The notes under the pieces are model-generated. The model was given only the letters and a program-made list of their open reading frames with translations, was not told where the DNA came from and made no database searches. From NCBI GenBank assembly GCA_014584575.1, contig JACTMP010000023.1:1-64000 (forward strand): DNA of 64,000 bases. Reading direction: 5' to 3'. The DNA comes from Chloroflexota bacterium (GTDB lineage Bacteria; Chloroflexota; Anaerolineae; Promineifilales; Promineifilaceae). Shown piece by piece: positions 53,897 to 62,431 of this stretch; position 1 is the first letter of the stretch, and every line of letters begins with the position of its first letter. Both the position numbers and the translations under genes were made by a program.

Positions 53897-54062
53897 CTGC
53901 GGGCATAACCTCCAACATCACGTACAAAGCGTCACAATATCCATGCCAGGGTACTACATCTGGGTGCAAAGTTAAATAGGATAGTTGGCGTGTAAACACC
54001 AGTTTAGGGGGGCATTATACCTGACAAAGTAAACGGGTGGCTAGTTGCAAGTGGCAGGTAGC

Positions 54063-54222
54063 AGGACAATTACATGTTCCGTAAAGCGGCAGATAAATCT
54101 GCACCAACAAAAGGCATAGTCGGCGAAGGCCGACTAACCCCCAGCCCACGAAGGTGGGCTTTGCCTTTTGTAGCCGAGATTTTAATCGCCGGGAATAAAG
54201 GAATAAAGTATGCGATTGCCCC
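54063..54222. mobile_element. MITE-like element, copy B (inverted relative to copy A)
   Basis: The reverse complement of 54063-54222 aligns over its full length with copy A (13045-13196): GGGCAATCGCATACT, CCCGGCGATTAAAATC, GGCAAAGCCCACCTTCGTGGGCTG and TTGGTGCAGATTTATCTGCCG are shared. One end is exact (TATGCGATTGCCC, 54209-54221); the other is degenerate (AGGACAATTACAT). The outer-stem pair G-C in copy A is A-T in copy B (CAGAAGGC/GCCTTCTG against CAAAAGGC/GCCTTTTG). No clear target duplication. Confidence 0.85.
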
Positions 54223-54253
54223 ATGTCAAGTGGTATGTGATTGTTTGCCCCCA

Positions 54254-55789
54254 TCATATCACCCGACTCCGTATCTCCGAACTGGCGTAATCCAGCAAAC
54301 TGACCACCAGGGCAATAGCCAGCATCATCACGCTGGCCTGTTGGTAGCGCAGTTGCTGTATGTTTTGCGAAAGCACAAAACCAATGCCGCCGCCGCCGAC
54401 GAAGCCGATGACGGTGGACATACGCACATTGATGTCCCAGCGGTAGAAGGAGAAGGCGATATAGGGGGGGATAATCTGGGGAATGACCGCATAGGCGATC
54501 ACTTGAATGCGGTTCGCGCCGGTGGCGGTGATCGCTTCCACCGGCCCATCGGAGATACTCTCCACCTGTTCGGAGAATAGTTTGCCCAGGGCGGCAATGG
54601 AGTGGAAAGTGAGGGCCATGAAACCGGCGAAGGGGCCAATGCCTACCCAAATGACAAAGACGATAGCCAAAATGAGAGATTCAATAGAGCGCAGAATGTT
54701 TAAGAGGGTCCGGCACACGCTGTAGATGATAAAACCGATGGGAAACGGCCGTTTGGGATCAAACCACGCCCCCGCCACAGCCCCAACTCCGGCGGCGATG
54801 ATGGTCGGTATGGTTGTCCATAATTCTGGTCTGTCTGGGGTGTAAAGCCAGGCCAGCGCCGAGCCGATGGTGAAAACGAAGAGGGCCGCCCCTAAGGCTG
54901 TTAACACGGCCGTGACCAAGCGCGCCGCTGAGCGTGACCAGGAAAGCACAGCCTCTTGCCCATAATGGCTGCCCCAAGACATGGCCACCAGCCCCCCCAA
55001 CAGCCACATCACTGCCGGTGTGGCCATGCGAATAAAAAAGGCTACTACAAAAACAAAATTGCCAATAAACCCCCACCCAGTGCCTAAGGCTGCTTCCAGC
55101 CATTGCCCGGCTACCAAACCCAATTCGGCAATAAGCCCCAGGGCAAAAAATGCCAGCAAAACAGCCGCGCTTAAACGCAAATTAAGCAAAACGGTTTCGC
55201 GGCGCGACGGCCGTGTGGCCGCCGACATTGGCCCGCCAATCCGCACCCGCAGCAGCAGCCACAGCAGGAAAACAACCACGATCAACGCGATCAATGCCGA
55301 CCACGGTTCCGCGCTAACAACCGCCGCATAGCCAAATAATACCCGTGCTACCTGGCCGGCAACCCACCCCCCCACCGGAAACGCAATAATCGCCGCCATA
55401 ATGGCCGCCAACGGCATTGTCACCGGTTCCATCAAGTTGCGGGCAGCCAGGAACGAGACCGGCACCGCCAGGATGGTGCCTACTGTCGAGGCCATCAAGG
55501 CCATGAGAATGGTTTCCGCCATACGCTCCAGCGTCACTTTGGTGGTTTCACTTAACCCTGTAATCTGGCCTGTTGCCGCGTCGGTCAGGAAAAAATCAGG
55601 GCGCGCCAGCGCCCGCAAAACGTTAAATAGTTGTTCCTGGCGTCGGGGTTGTGTGGGGGTTTCCAGGTTGACCTGCGTGATCTCTACCGCAAAAGCATAG
55701 ACAACAAAGATGAACACAACCAGCAGAAAGGTGCGCAAAGCCCTTTTGGCAGGTGACAATGAGTTCGGTTTTTCGCTTAATGCAGTCAT
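54254..55789 (-). CDS. phnE: Phosphonate-type ABC importer permease (PhnE-like)
   Basis: 511 residues, about twelve membrane segments, nearly twice the length of E. coli PhnE (about 260). The C-terminal 260 residues carry the EAA-like EAITATGANRIQVIAYAVIPQIIPPYIAF motif. The N-terminal half begins with a membrane anchor and KVTLERMAETILMALMASTVGTILAVPVSFLAARNLM, which is the start of the permease core before a long insertion. The gene starts 4 bp after the other permease gene's stop. Confidence 0.9.
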   Translation of the reverse strand: MTALSEKPNSLSPAKRALRTFLLVVFIFVVYAFAVEITQVNLETPTQPRRQEQLFNVLRALARPDFFLTDAATGQITGLSETTKVTLERMAETILMALMASTVGTILAVPVSFLAARNLMEPVTMPLAAIMAAIIAFPVGGWVAGQVARVLFGYAAVVSAEPWSALIALIVVVFLLWLLLRVRIGGPMSAATRPSRRETVLLNLRLSAAVLLAFFALGLIAELGLVAGQWLEAALGTGWGFIGNFVFVVAFFIRMATPAVMWLLGGLVAMSWGSHYGQEAVLSWSRSAARLVTAVLTALGAALFVFTIGSALAWLYTPDRPELWTTIPTIIAAGVGAVAGAWFDPKRPFPIGFIIYSVCRTLLNILRSIESLILAIVFVIWVGIGPFAGFMALTFHSIAALGKLFSEQVESISDGPVEAITATGANRIQVIAYAVIPQIIPPYIAFSFYRWDINVRMSTVIGFVGGGGIGFVLSQNIQQLRYQQASVMMLAIALVVSLLDYASSEIRSRVI

Positions 55790-55793
55790 ATTC

Positions 55794-57626
55794 TTATATC
55801 AGCCGTTTACGCAGCCGCGCACTGATGAAATCCAACAGGCTGACCATAATAGCAATGGCGATAATGGTAACGGCTACCTGCCGATATTGCAGCAAATTGG
55901 CATAGCGCAGCAGAATCACACCAATGCCACCGCCGCCCACAATGCCAATGATCGTTGACAGCCGCACATTGATGTCCCACCGATAAAATGCGAAAGCGAT
56001 GAAGGGGGGGACGATTTGCGGCACGACGGCAAAAACAATGGTTTGCAGCCGATTGGCGCCGGTGGCAGTAATTGCTTCCAGTGGGCCTTGATTGATGTTT
56101 TCCACCTGTTCGGAGAACAGTTTGCCCAGGTCGGCAATCGAGTTGAGAGTTAGTGCCAGCACCCCGGCAAACGGCCCTAAACCAACCCAGGCAATAAAAA
56201 TAATACCCAGGATAATGGGTTCGATGGCCCGCAGCAGGTTTAACGTGCCGCGTGTTACTGTGTAAATGAACATGCCGATGGGCAACGGCCGTCGCGGTGG
56301 AACTGTCAGGGCGGCTATCCCCAAAATGACACCACCTACCAGCGCCGGTATAGTGGTCCAATTTTGCGGGTTTTCAAAGGCGTAGAACCAGTTGAGCATA
56401 GAGCCGATACCGTAGATGAACACGGCCGTGCCCAACCCGGTGAGTACACCTGTCAGCAAACGCGCCGGGGTCTCTGGCAGCCGTGACATCACTGCTTCAC
56501 CATACCGGTTGCCCCAGGAAATGCCCACAAATATCGCCACCAACGCCATAAATGTGGGAAACAGCACCCTGAGCAGATCCGATGTCACCACCAAAAAGTT
56601 AGCCAAAAAGCTCAGGCTGCCGGCCCGCGGCGCTAACCGCTGACCAAGCAACAGCCCCATCTGTGTCAGCAGCATCAAACTCAACAACAGCAGCAGAATC
56701 GCTAACACAATGCGCGCTCCGGCAAAAATGCGGCTGCTCAGAGATTTGTTGTTATCTGTGTGTACAGTTGGCCCCAGGCGCAAAACCGGCCACGCCAGTA
56801 CCGCTGCTAAAAGCATGGTTCCCAGGGCCATCATAGTAGACCAATCGGTAATGGCAAGCGTCAGGCGGATCAGTGGTTGGGCCACCAGCCGGGCCAGGAA
56901 GATGCCGATGGGCACGGCCGTGATCGCAGCCATGACGGCGGCTAATGGCGCTTTGGCCCCTGCCATGAGGTTGCGCGCAGCCAGAAAAGAAACGGGCACC
57001 GCCACAATGGTCGCCAGTGTGGAAGCCATCAGGGCTATCAAAACGGTTTCCAGAATACGTTCCCAGGTGGACAAAGCTGCCTCACTCAGGCCGGCGATCT
57101 GGCTGCTTAATATCTCTTCGATCTCAATGCGCTGCGGCTCATCCGATTCCCGCACATCGGGCATGGTAAAACGAACCGCAAAGGCGCCCTGTGCGTCTGC
57201 CCGGAAGTTTGCTAATGGGCGCGGCGGCGCTCCCTCACCAGGGGGATGCCAACGCAATACACCGCGCGCAAAGGGGGGAAACCCTTCGCCGCTAAAAGTC
57301 AGCGCATCTTGGGTTGTATTGGCGCAGTTAGGGGATAGGGTGATGGTACGGCCGTTATAGGTAATCTGTGAACCTCGCACTTGTTCCGGGCAGGGGGACT
57401 GAAAAGAAAGGCTACGCTGTTGCGTTTCATAGGTATAGGCAAAAATATCCGGGCGGGCCATCTGCCGCAACAGATTGACCAGATTCTGCTGCCGGGTGGG
57501 TTCCTGAGGCACGCGCAGGTCTATTTTAACAACCTGTACGGCATAGGCATACACCAGGAACAGGATCGCAACCAGAAGGATATTTCGCAGTAGCCGCCAG
57601 CGCGGCGAGCGATTTTCACTTTTCAT
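55794..57626 (-). CDS. phnE: Phosphonate-type ABC importer permease (PhnE-like) with extracytoplasmic insert
   Basis: 610 residues. Clear paralogue of the adjacent permease (TWERILETVLIALMASTLATIVAVPVSFLAARNLMAGA, EAITATGANRLQTIVFAVVPQIVPPFIAFAFYRWDINVR). Between the first membrane segment and the core it has an insert of about 110 residues (about 55-165, SPCPEQVRGSQITYNGRTITL, LRWHPPGEGAPPRPLANFRADAQGAFAVRFTMPDV) that looks like a beta-rich outer domain. It starts by one-base overlap (TGATG) with the phnC stop. Confidence 0.9.
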   Translation of the reverse strand: MKSENRSPRWRLLRNILLVAILFLVYAYAVQVVKIDLRVPQEPTRQQNLVNLLRQMARPDIFAYTYETQQRSLSFQSPCPEQVRGSQITYNGRTITLSPNCANTTQDALTFSGEGFPPFARGVLRWHPPGEGAPPRPLANFRADAQGAFAVRFTMPDVRESDEPQRIEIEEILSSQIAGLSEAALSTWERILETVLIALMASTLATIVAVPVSFLAARNLMAGAKAPLAAVMAAITAVPIGIFLARLVAQPLIRLTLAITDWSTMMALGTMLLAAVLAWPVLRLGPTVHTDNNKSLSSRIFAGARIVLAILLLLLSLMLLTQMGLLLGQRLAPRAGSLSFLANFLVVTSDLLRVLFPTFMALVAIFVGISWGNRYGEAVMSRLPETPARLLTGVLTGLGTAVFIYGIGSMLNWFYAFENPQNWTTIPALVGGVILGIAALTVPPRRPLPIGMFIYTVTRGTLNLLRAIEPIILGIIFIAWVGLGPFAGVLALTLNSIADLGKLFSEQVENINQGPLEAITATGANRLQTIVFAVVPQIVPPFIAFAFYRWDINVRLSTIIGIVGGGGIGVILLRYANLLQYRQVAVTIIAIAIMVSLLDFISARLRKRLI

Positions 57627-58378
57627 CAGCCAATGCGCTCGGCTTCCTGGCCGTAAATTTCCTTGAATCGATCATCATCAATTTCGCTGGGCAGGCCATC
57701 AAAAACCAGGCGACCACGATTAAGGGCAATGGCGCGTGTGCCATATTGCTGCACCAGGTCCAGAAAGTGCAGACTGCACAGCACCGTAATGTTGTCTTCC
57801 TGGTTGATTTGCTGGAGATAACGCATGATGCTGTGCGCCAGGGAAGGGTCCAGGCTGGCGACCGGCTCGTCGGCCAGCATCATCTCTGGCTCTTGCATCA
57901 GGGCGCGGGCAATGCCCACCCGCTGCCGCTGCCCCCCGCTCAACTCATCGGCCCGGTTGTTGGCCTTGTCCGGGATCCCAACCCGTTCCAGATTGGCATA
58001 AGCCCGTTGCAGGTCTGATTTGGGGAAGCGGCCCAAAATGCTGGCCAGCGAGTTTACATAACCAAGCCGCCCGCTTAACACATTGGTCAACACCGAGGAG
58101 CGATCTACCAGGTTAAAATGCTGAAAGATCATGCCAATGCGGCGGCGGGCGCGGCGCAGTTCTTCACCCGTAATGTGCGATAGCTGCACATCGTTCCACC
58201 AGATTTCCCCCGACGTTGGTTCAATGAGCCGGTTAATGCAGCGCAGCAGCGTACTCTTACCCGACCCACTCAGGCCGATAATGGCCAGAAATTGTCCCGG
58301 CGGCACTTCAAAGCTGACATCATTCAGAGCGACAGTGCCGTCGTCGTAGACTTTGGTGAGATTGATGACTCGTAGCAC
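57626..58378 (-). CDS. phnC: Phosphonate-type ABC importer ATP-binding protein
   Basis: 250 residues. Walker A GLSGSGKSTLLRCINR, Q-loop IFQHFNLV, signature LSGGQRQRVGIARAL, Walker B MMLADEPVASLDP and H-loop CSLHFLDLV. The LHFLDLVQQYGTRAIALNRGRLVFDGLPSEID tail is typical of PhnC. Overlaps the first phnE gene by one base. No C-P lyase genes are in the window, so substrate may be phosphonate, phosphite or phosphate ester. Confidence 0.93.
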   Translation of the reverse strand: MLRVINLTKVYDDGTVALNDVSFEVPPGQFLAIIGLSGSGKSTLLRCINRLIEPTSGEIWWNDVQLSHITGEELRRARRRIGMIFQHFNLVDRSSVLTNVLSGRLGYVNSLASILGRFPKSDLQRAYANLERVGIPDKANNRADELSGGQRQRVGIARALMQEPEMMLADEPVASLDPSLAHSIMRYLQQINQEDNITVLCSLHFLDLVQQYGTRAIALNRGRLVFDGLPSEIDDDRFKEIYGQEAERIG

Positions 58379-58396
58379 GAGAACTCCGCATAAGTC

Positions 58397-58432
58397 AAGA
58401 AGCCGGGAGACTGTTTCATCTCCCGGCTTCTT
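58397..58432. terminator. Stem-loop between phnD and phnC
   Basis: AAGAAGCCGGGAGA (58397-58410) pairs perfectly with TCTCCCGGCTTCTT (58419-58432), 8 nt loop. T-rich on the plus side (TTTTT) and weakly on the minus side. Located 17 bp after the phnD stop, so probably a partial terminator raising binding protein message over the rest. Confidence 0.75.
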
Positions 58433-58449
58433 TTTAATTATCGCATTAT

Positions 58450-59652
58450 TTAACCGGGGCCGAGGACATCATCCTCGGTGATACCGAGTGCATCCATAGC
58501 GGCACGTACCGGGTCATAGAAGCTGTCGCGGACAGGATCAATACCCGTCCAGGAATAAAAGTCTTGGGCACAGATGGATTGGGCACAGGCTTCGCTGGCG
58601 GTAAAGGCTACCAGCGCATCCACAATGTCTTGGGCCAGGGACAAGGGGAATTGGGGGCCAAAGGATACCGTATCATTGGGAATTTGTGGCGTCAGCGCCA
58701 GAATGCGCGTTTGGTCGAAGATGTCTGGGGCAGTGCTGGCCGCGGAAGCGCGGGCATCCAGAATACGGAAACCACCTTCGGCCGGACCGCCGGCTATCAG
58801 GGAATGGCCGCTGTCGTTGAAGGTGAGTTCGCCAGCGTCACGCCAGATTTCGGGGTCGTCTACACCATAGGTCCAGGTACGGCCGGCCATCAGCGGCGGG
58901 CTGAAGAAGGCGGTGCCAAAATCTACGTCTTCACTATAGACGGCCAGCATGGCCGCGGGATGGCCGGGGACTTCGGTGATTTCACCCGGTTCAACACCCA
59001 ACTCAGTTAGCATGGCAAGGGGGTAGAGGTAACCGGAGGTGGAGGTAAAGCTGGGGATGGCCCAGGTACGGCCTTCCAGGTCTTCTAGTGTTTCAATATC
59101 ACTGTCGGCGCGGACAACGAACATGGCTGTGTACCAGGGGAGACCCTGGCGCACGGCTGCGCCGCCTACAGTTACGCCACAGCGTTGATTGGCCAGGACA
59201 TATCCCTGAGCGGGAATGAAGCCAATGGTATCGTCTGGGGAGGCGCACATTTCTTCAATGGTAGCGGCATAGCTGGTGGGAACAATGACTTCATAGTTCA
59301 GGCCAGTGGCCTCCTTCAGCGCATCGGCCATGACTTCACCGCCAGTGACAATCAAGGCTGCTTCTACCGAGGGGACGAAGAGGACTTTGATCGGCCGTTC
59401 TTCAGAACCGAGCGGTGCTAATTCCGCCATCACTTCTTCGACAACGGTCTCAACGACTGTTTCCACCACCGTTTCAGTGATGACACGCGTGACTTCCACG
59501 GGCACTTCCACTTCTACGGGCACTTCCACTTCTTCGGTCACGGTTTCGGTGATGACGCGGGTGACTTCCACTGTTTGCGGCGTACAGGCAATGACCAGTG
59601 TCGCCAGCATCAGGAACAGAACGGATAAGGTAAAAAATCGTTTGCTACTCAT
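58450..59652 (-). CDS. phnD: Phosphonate/phosphite-type binding lipoprotein (PhnD-like)
   Basis: 400 residues from ATG at 59652 (AAGGAGAG upstream). MSSKRFFTLSVLFLMLATLVIAC is a lipoprotein signal (Cys23), followed by a spacer of about 50 residues made of V-T-R-V-I-T-E-T-V and E-V-P-V-E-V repeats, typical for Chloroflexota binding proteins. Binding fold of the PhnD type: KVLFVPSVEAALIVTGGEVMADALKEATGL, DTIGFIPAQGYVLAN, DLEGRTWAIPSFTSTSGYLYPLAML and DVDFGTAFFSPP. First gene of the phnDCEE operon. Confidence 0.92.
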   Translation of the reverse strand: MSSKRFFTLSVLFLMLATLVIACTPQTVEVTRVITETVTEEVEVPVEVEVPVEVTRVITETVVETVVETVVEEVMAELAPLGSEERPIKVLFVPSVEAALIVTGGEVMADALKEATGLNYEVIVPTSYAATIEEMCASPDDTIGFIPAQGYVLANQRCGVTVGGAAVRQGLPWYTAMFVVRADSDIETLEDLEGRTWAIPSFTSTSGYLYPLAMLTELGVEPGEITEVPGHPAAMLAVYSEDVDFGTAFFSPPLMAGRTWTYGVDDPEIWRDAGELTFNDSGHSLIAGGPAEGGFRILDARASAASTAPDIFDQTRILALTPQIPNDTVSFGPQFPLSLAQDIVDALVAFTASEACAQSICAQDFYSWTGIDPVRDSFYDPVRAAMDALGITEDDVLGPG

Positions 59653-59869
59653 TTTCTCTCCTTGTATTGGGGATTTGCCGCCAACGGCAAGGATTGTTGG
59701 CGGTCTCATTATTTGTTAGCAGTGAGATTATAACCGAGATGAAGATGATGCCAAACGAAATCGGCAGGTTTTTTTGTCTGATACACAAAAGCTGTTTCTT
59801 GTTGATTATTGGAGGATAATGGGACGGAGACTACTTACTATGGCCTTTAGCAGTTCAGGAGAAGGGAAA

Positions 59870-61714
59870 ATGAGCGGTGTGTCGGAAAATGATATTCAGG
59901 GGCGGGCAACGGCGCAGTCGTTTGCCAAAGGGCAGAGCTACTACCGGAATGGGTATGTGAGTGATGTGGTGCGGCGGGGTGATGTGGTCACGGCCGTTGT
60001 CGCGGGCAGCGAATACGAACCATACCAGGTGCAAATTACGCTGGATGAGACTGGCGTGGTGGATGCCAGTTGCACCTGCCCCTACGATTGGGGTGGGGAT
60101 TGCAAACATATTGTGGCGGTCTTGTTGGCGCTGGTACATCACGCCGAAGTGGTGTCGGAGAAGCCCGCGTTGGAAACGTTGCTGGCCGGGCTGACGGAGG
60201 CGCAACTGCGGCAAGTGCTGCTGCACGTGGCCGCGGATCGGCCGGATGTAACGGCGGCGGTTGAGCGGGAAGTGGAATGGCTGCAAAAGCAGCCCACAAC
60301 GGCCGTGCCCGAACAACTGGCAGTCACTGTAGATGTCACGGCCGTGCGCCGCGAAATTGGCAAAGATTTTCGGGTCGCAGGCCATTCCGACTCCCGCCGG
60401 TACGATTATTACGACAATTACGATGATGAGACGGGCATTGACCTGGAGGGAATTTTGCGGCCACACCTGGACAAGTTGGAAACGCTGTTGGATGATGGGC
60501 AGGCCGAAGCGGCGGCATCACTGCTGACGACGATCATAGACGCTTATGCCGAAGGGTTGAATGATCTGGATGAATGGGTGTATGACGAGAATGATTACCT
60601 GATTGAGGAAATGAGGGATGAACTGGCGGAGTGGCTGGCCGAGGTTTTGTTAAGCCTGGAGTTGTCCCCTGAAGAGCGAGAAGAGTGGCTGGCCCAAATT
60701 GAAAGCTGGGAAGGGTATTTTGGCGAGATGGAACTGGCGGTCACGGCCGTGAACCAGGGTTGGGAATATCCGCCGCTGGTGGCCGTGTTGCAAGGGCATG
60801 TCACCGACAAGGGCGTGTGGGAAGAGGAAGCGCCGGACTATGCCGACCAGTTAGCCGGCGCCCGGCTGCGCATCCTGCAAAGACAGGAACGTTTTCAGGA
60901 ATACATCTATCTGGCGGAAGCGGAAGGGCAACATTATTTGTACGTGACGATGCTGGCGAGGATGGAGCAGATAGGGAAGGCACTGGCCGAAGCGCGAAAG
61001 CTTTTAACCGGCCCTAACGAATTTTTTGGAGTGGCCCAGGTGTTGGCCGGGCAGGGGGAGATGGCGGCGGCGTTGGAGATTGGGGAATTTGGGTTGGGAG
61101 TAGTGGAACCGGGTCATTCGGCCGTGACCATTGACCCGTCTGGTTTCCAGGTGGCGACAGGAGGCGGCAAACGGGATTTGGCGGTCTGGCTGCGTGACCA
61201 GGCCGAACAGGCGGGACGGCCGTCGCTGGCGCTGGAAGCCGCCAAAGTTGCTTTTCATCATGGCGGCACGCTGGCCAACTACCAGGCGGTGGAACGGCTG
61301 GCTGGCGATGACTGGTCGCTGATAAAGCTGGAATTGCTGCCCACGCTGGTCAAGGGTGGTTTTACGGTAGAAGCCATTGACATTTACCTGTATGAGGGGA
61401 TGTTGGCCGAAGCGATGAAAAAGATAGACGCAGGTGGTTATTTTTATTACGGCCGTGACCTGGCGAAGGTGATTGCGGCCACGCGGGAGAAGTATCCTGA
61501 TTGGGGGATTCAGAAATACCGGCAACTGGCGGAGCAAATTATGGATGGGGGCAAGGCGAAGGATTATGACACGGCCGTGTCCTATCTGCGCCAGGCACGT
61601 GACATCTATGCCCAACACAACCGGCTGGACGAGTGGCGCGCCTACCTGGACGGGCTGCTGACCACTCACCAGCGTAAATACAAACTGGTACCAATGCTAC
61701 GGGAGATACGGTAA
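59870..61714 (+). CDS. SWIM zinc-finger protein with helical repeat region
   Basis: 614 residues from ATG at 59870 (AGGAGAAGGG upstream; ATG at 59819 is an alternative with GGAGG only 3 nt before it). A SWIM domain near the N-terminus has CTCPYDWGGDCKHIVAVLLAL, the CxC...CxH zinc site. The rest is helical and TPR-like (EMAAALEIGEFGLG, YDTAVSYLRQARDIYAQHNRLDEWRAYLDGLL). Bacterial SWIM proteins of this form are common and unassigned; SWIM domains bind DNA or proteins. Contains seven ACGGCCGT octamers. Confidence 0.85.
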   Translation: MSGVSENDIQGRATAQSFAKGQSYYRNGYVSDVVRRGDVVTAVVAGSEYEPYQVQITLDETGVVDASCTCPYDWGGDCKHIVAVLLALVHHAEVVSEKPALETLLAGLTEAQLRQVLLHVAADRPDVTAAVEREVEWLQKQPTTAVPEQLAVTVDVTAVRREIGKDFRVAGHSDSRRYDYYDNYDDETGIDLEGILRPHLDKLETLLDDGQAEAAASLLTTIIDAYAEGLNDLDEWVYDENDYLIEEMRDELAEWLAEVLLSLELSPEEREEWLAQIESWEGYFGEMELAVTAVNQGWEYPPLVAVLQGHVTDKGVWEEEAPDYADQLAGARLRILQRQERFQEYIYLAEAEGQHYLYVTMLARMEQIGKALAEARKLLTGPNEFFGVAQVLAGQGEMAAALEIGEFGLGVVEPGHSAVTIDPSGFQVATGGGKRDLAVWLRDQAEQAGRPSLALEAAKVAFHHGGTLANYQAVERLAGDDWSLIKLELLPTLVKGGFTVEAIDIYLYEGMLAEAMKKIDAGGYFYYGRDLAKVIAATREKYPDWGIQKYRQLAEQIMDGGKAKDYDTAVSYLRQARDIYAQHNRLDEWRAYLDGLLTTHQRKYKLVPMLREIR

Positions 61715-61733
61715 CGCGATTTCCCAAATCGCG

Positions 61734-62111
61734 TTACACCACAATGTCATCTAACGTCAGGTTAAGGGCGCGGGCGATGGCTTGGAGCACGGCCGTTTTC
61801 CCTACTCGTTTCCCCGTTTCAATCTGCGACAAATAGGCCGTACTGATGCCCGCCGCCTGCGCCAGTTCCGCCTGCGACAGCCCCCGATATTCCCGCCACA
61901 CCTTCACCGGGTTCTCCCCATCCAAAATGGCATACGGCACCCGCGCCGGAATCAATTCCTCTTCACCGCTGGCAATGCGCGCCACCACGTCATCATAATC
62001 CCGAATATCTTGCAACATTTCGGCGTCTTCAACCAGTTGCACGTACAGGTCATAAGGCAAAACAGCATACTCTGGTTGGCCTTCTTTGAGAATGAGTTGG
62101 ATTTTACTCAT
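61734..62111 (-). CDS. Xre-family antitoxin
   Basis: 125 residues from ATG at 62111 (GGAG 9 nt upstream inside the toxin gene). N-terminal part MSKIQLILKEGQPEYAVLPYDLYVQLVEDAEMLQDIRDYDDV looks like a toxin-binding region; the C-terminal 60 residues form an Xre helix-turn-helix (WREYRGLSQAELAQAAGISTAYLSQIETGKRVGKTAVLQAIARALN). It represses its own operon in known systems. Overlaps the toxin gene by 8 nt. Confidence 0.9.
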   Translation of the reverse strand: MSKIQLILKEGQPEYAVLPYDLYVQLVEDAEMLQDIRDYDDVVARIASGEEELIPARVPYAILDGENPVKVWREYRGLSQAELAQAAGISTAYLSQIETGKRVGKTAVLQAIARALNLTLDDIVV

Positions 62112-62364
62112 GGTAAACATCTCCGCGTGGCCCTATTTTCAGAACCAGAATGAACATTTCTCCGTCGTGAATCTCGTAAATAACCCGCCAATCGCCAATG
62201 CGTAAACGATAACCAGGCCGTCCCTGAAGTCTAGTGTCGTTGTTGTGTTGGGCATAGGGATCAACTGCAATCTGGTCTAATTTTTCCCGAATCCGACTGG
62301 CCAAATGCCGGGGCAGTCTGAGCAATGCACGTTCAGCCTGCCGGGAATAGGTTACTTCATACAT
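62104..62364 (-). CDS. RelE-family toxin
   Basis: 86 residues: MYEVTYSRQAERALLRLPRHLASRIREKLDQIAVDPYAQHNNDTRLQGRPGYRLRIGDWRVIYEIHDGEMFILVLKIGPRGDVYHE. It keeps the RelE basic core (R-L-R-I-G-D-W-R-V-I-Y) and C-terminal Tyr-His. The toxin gene comes first, as in HigBA-type modules. Likely a ribosome-dependent mRNA nuclease. Confidence 0.92.
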   Translation of the reverse strand: MYEVTYSRQAERALLRLPRHLASRIREKLDQIAVDPYAQHNNDTRLQGRPGYRLRIGDWRVIYEIHDGEMFILVLKIGPRGDVYHE

Positions 62365-62431
62365 CGCACGATGTTAGCATATGGCAAATAATAACGCAAC
62401 GGTTAATTTGCTGAATGCAAATAAATCGCGT

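Noticed and set aside
54040..54240. Target duplication around MITE copy B (CAAGTGG on both sides)
   Set aside because: The copies are offset from the element ends by 8 and 4 bp and could come from local word repeats.
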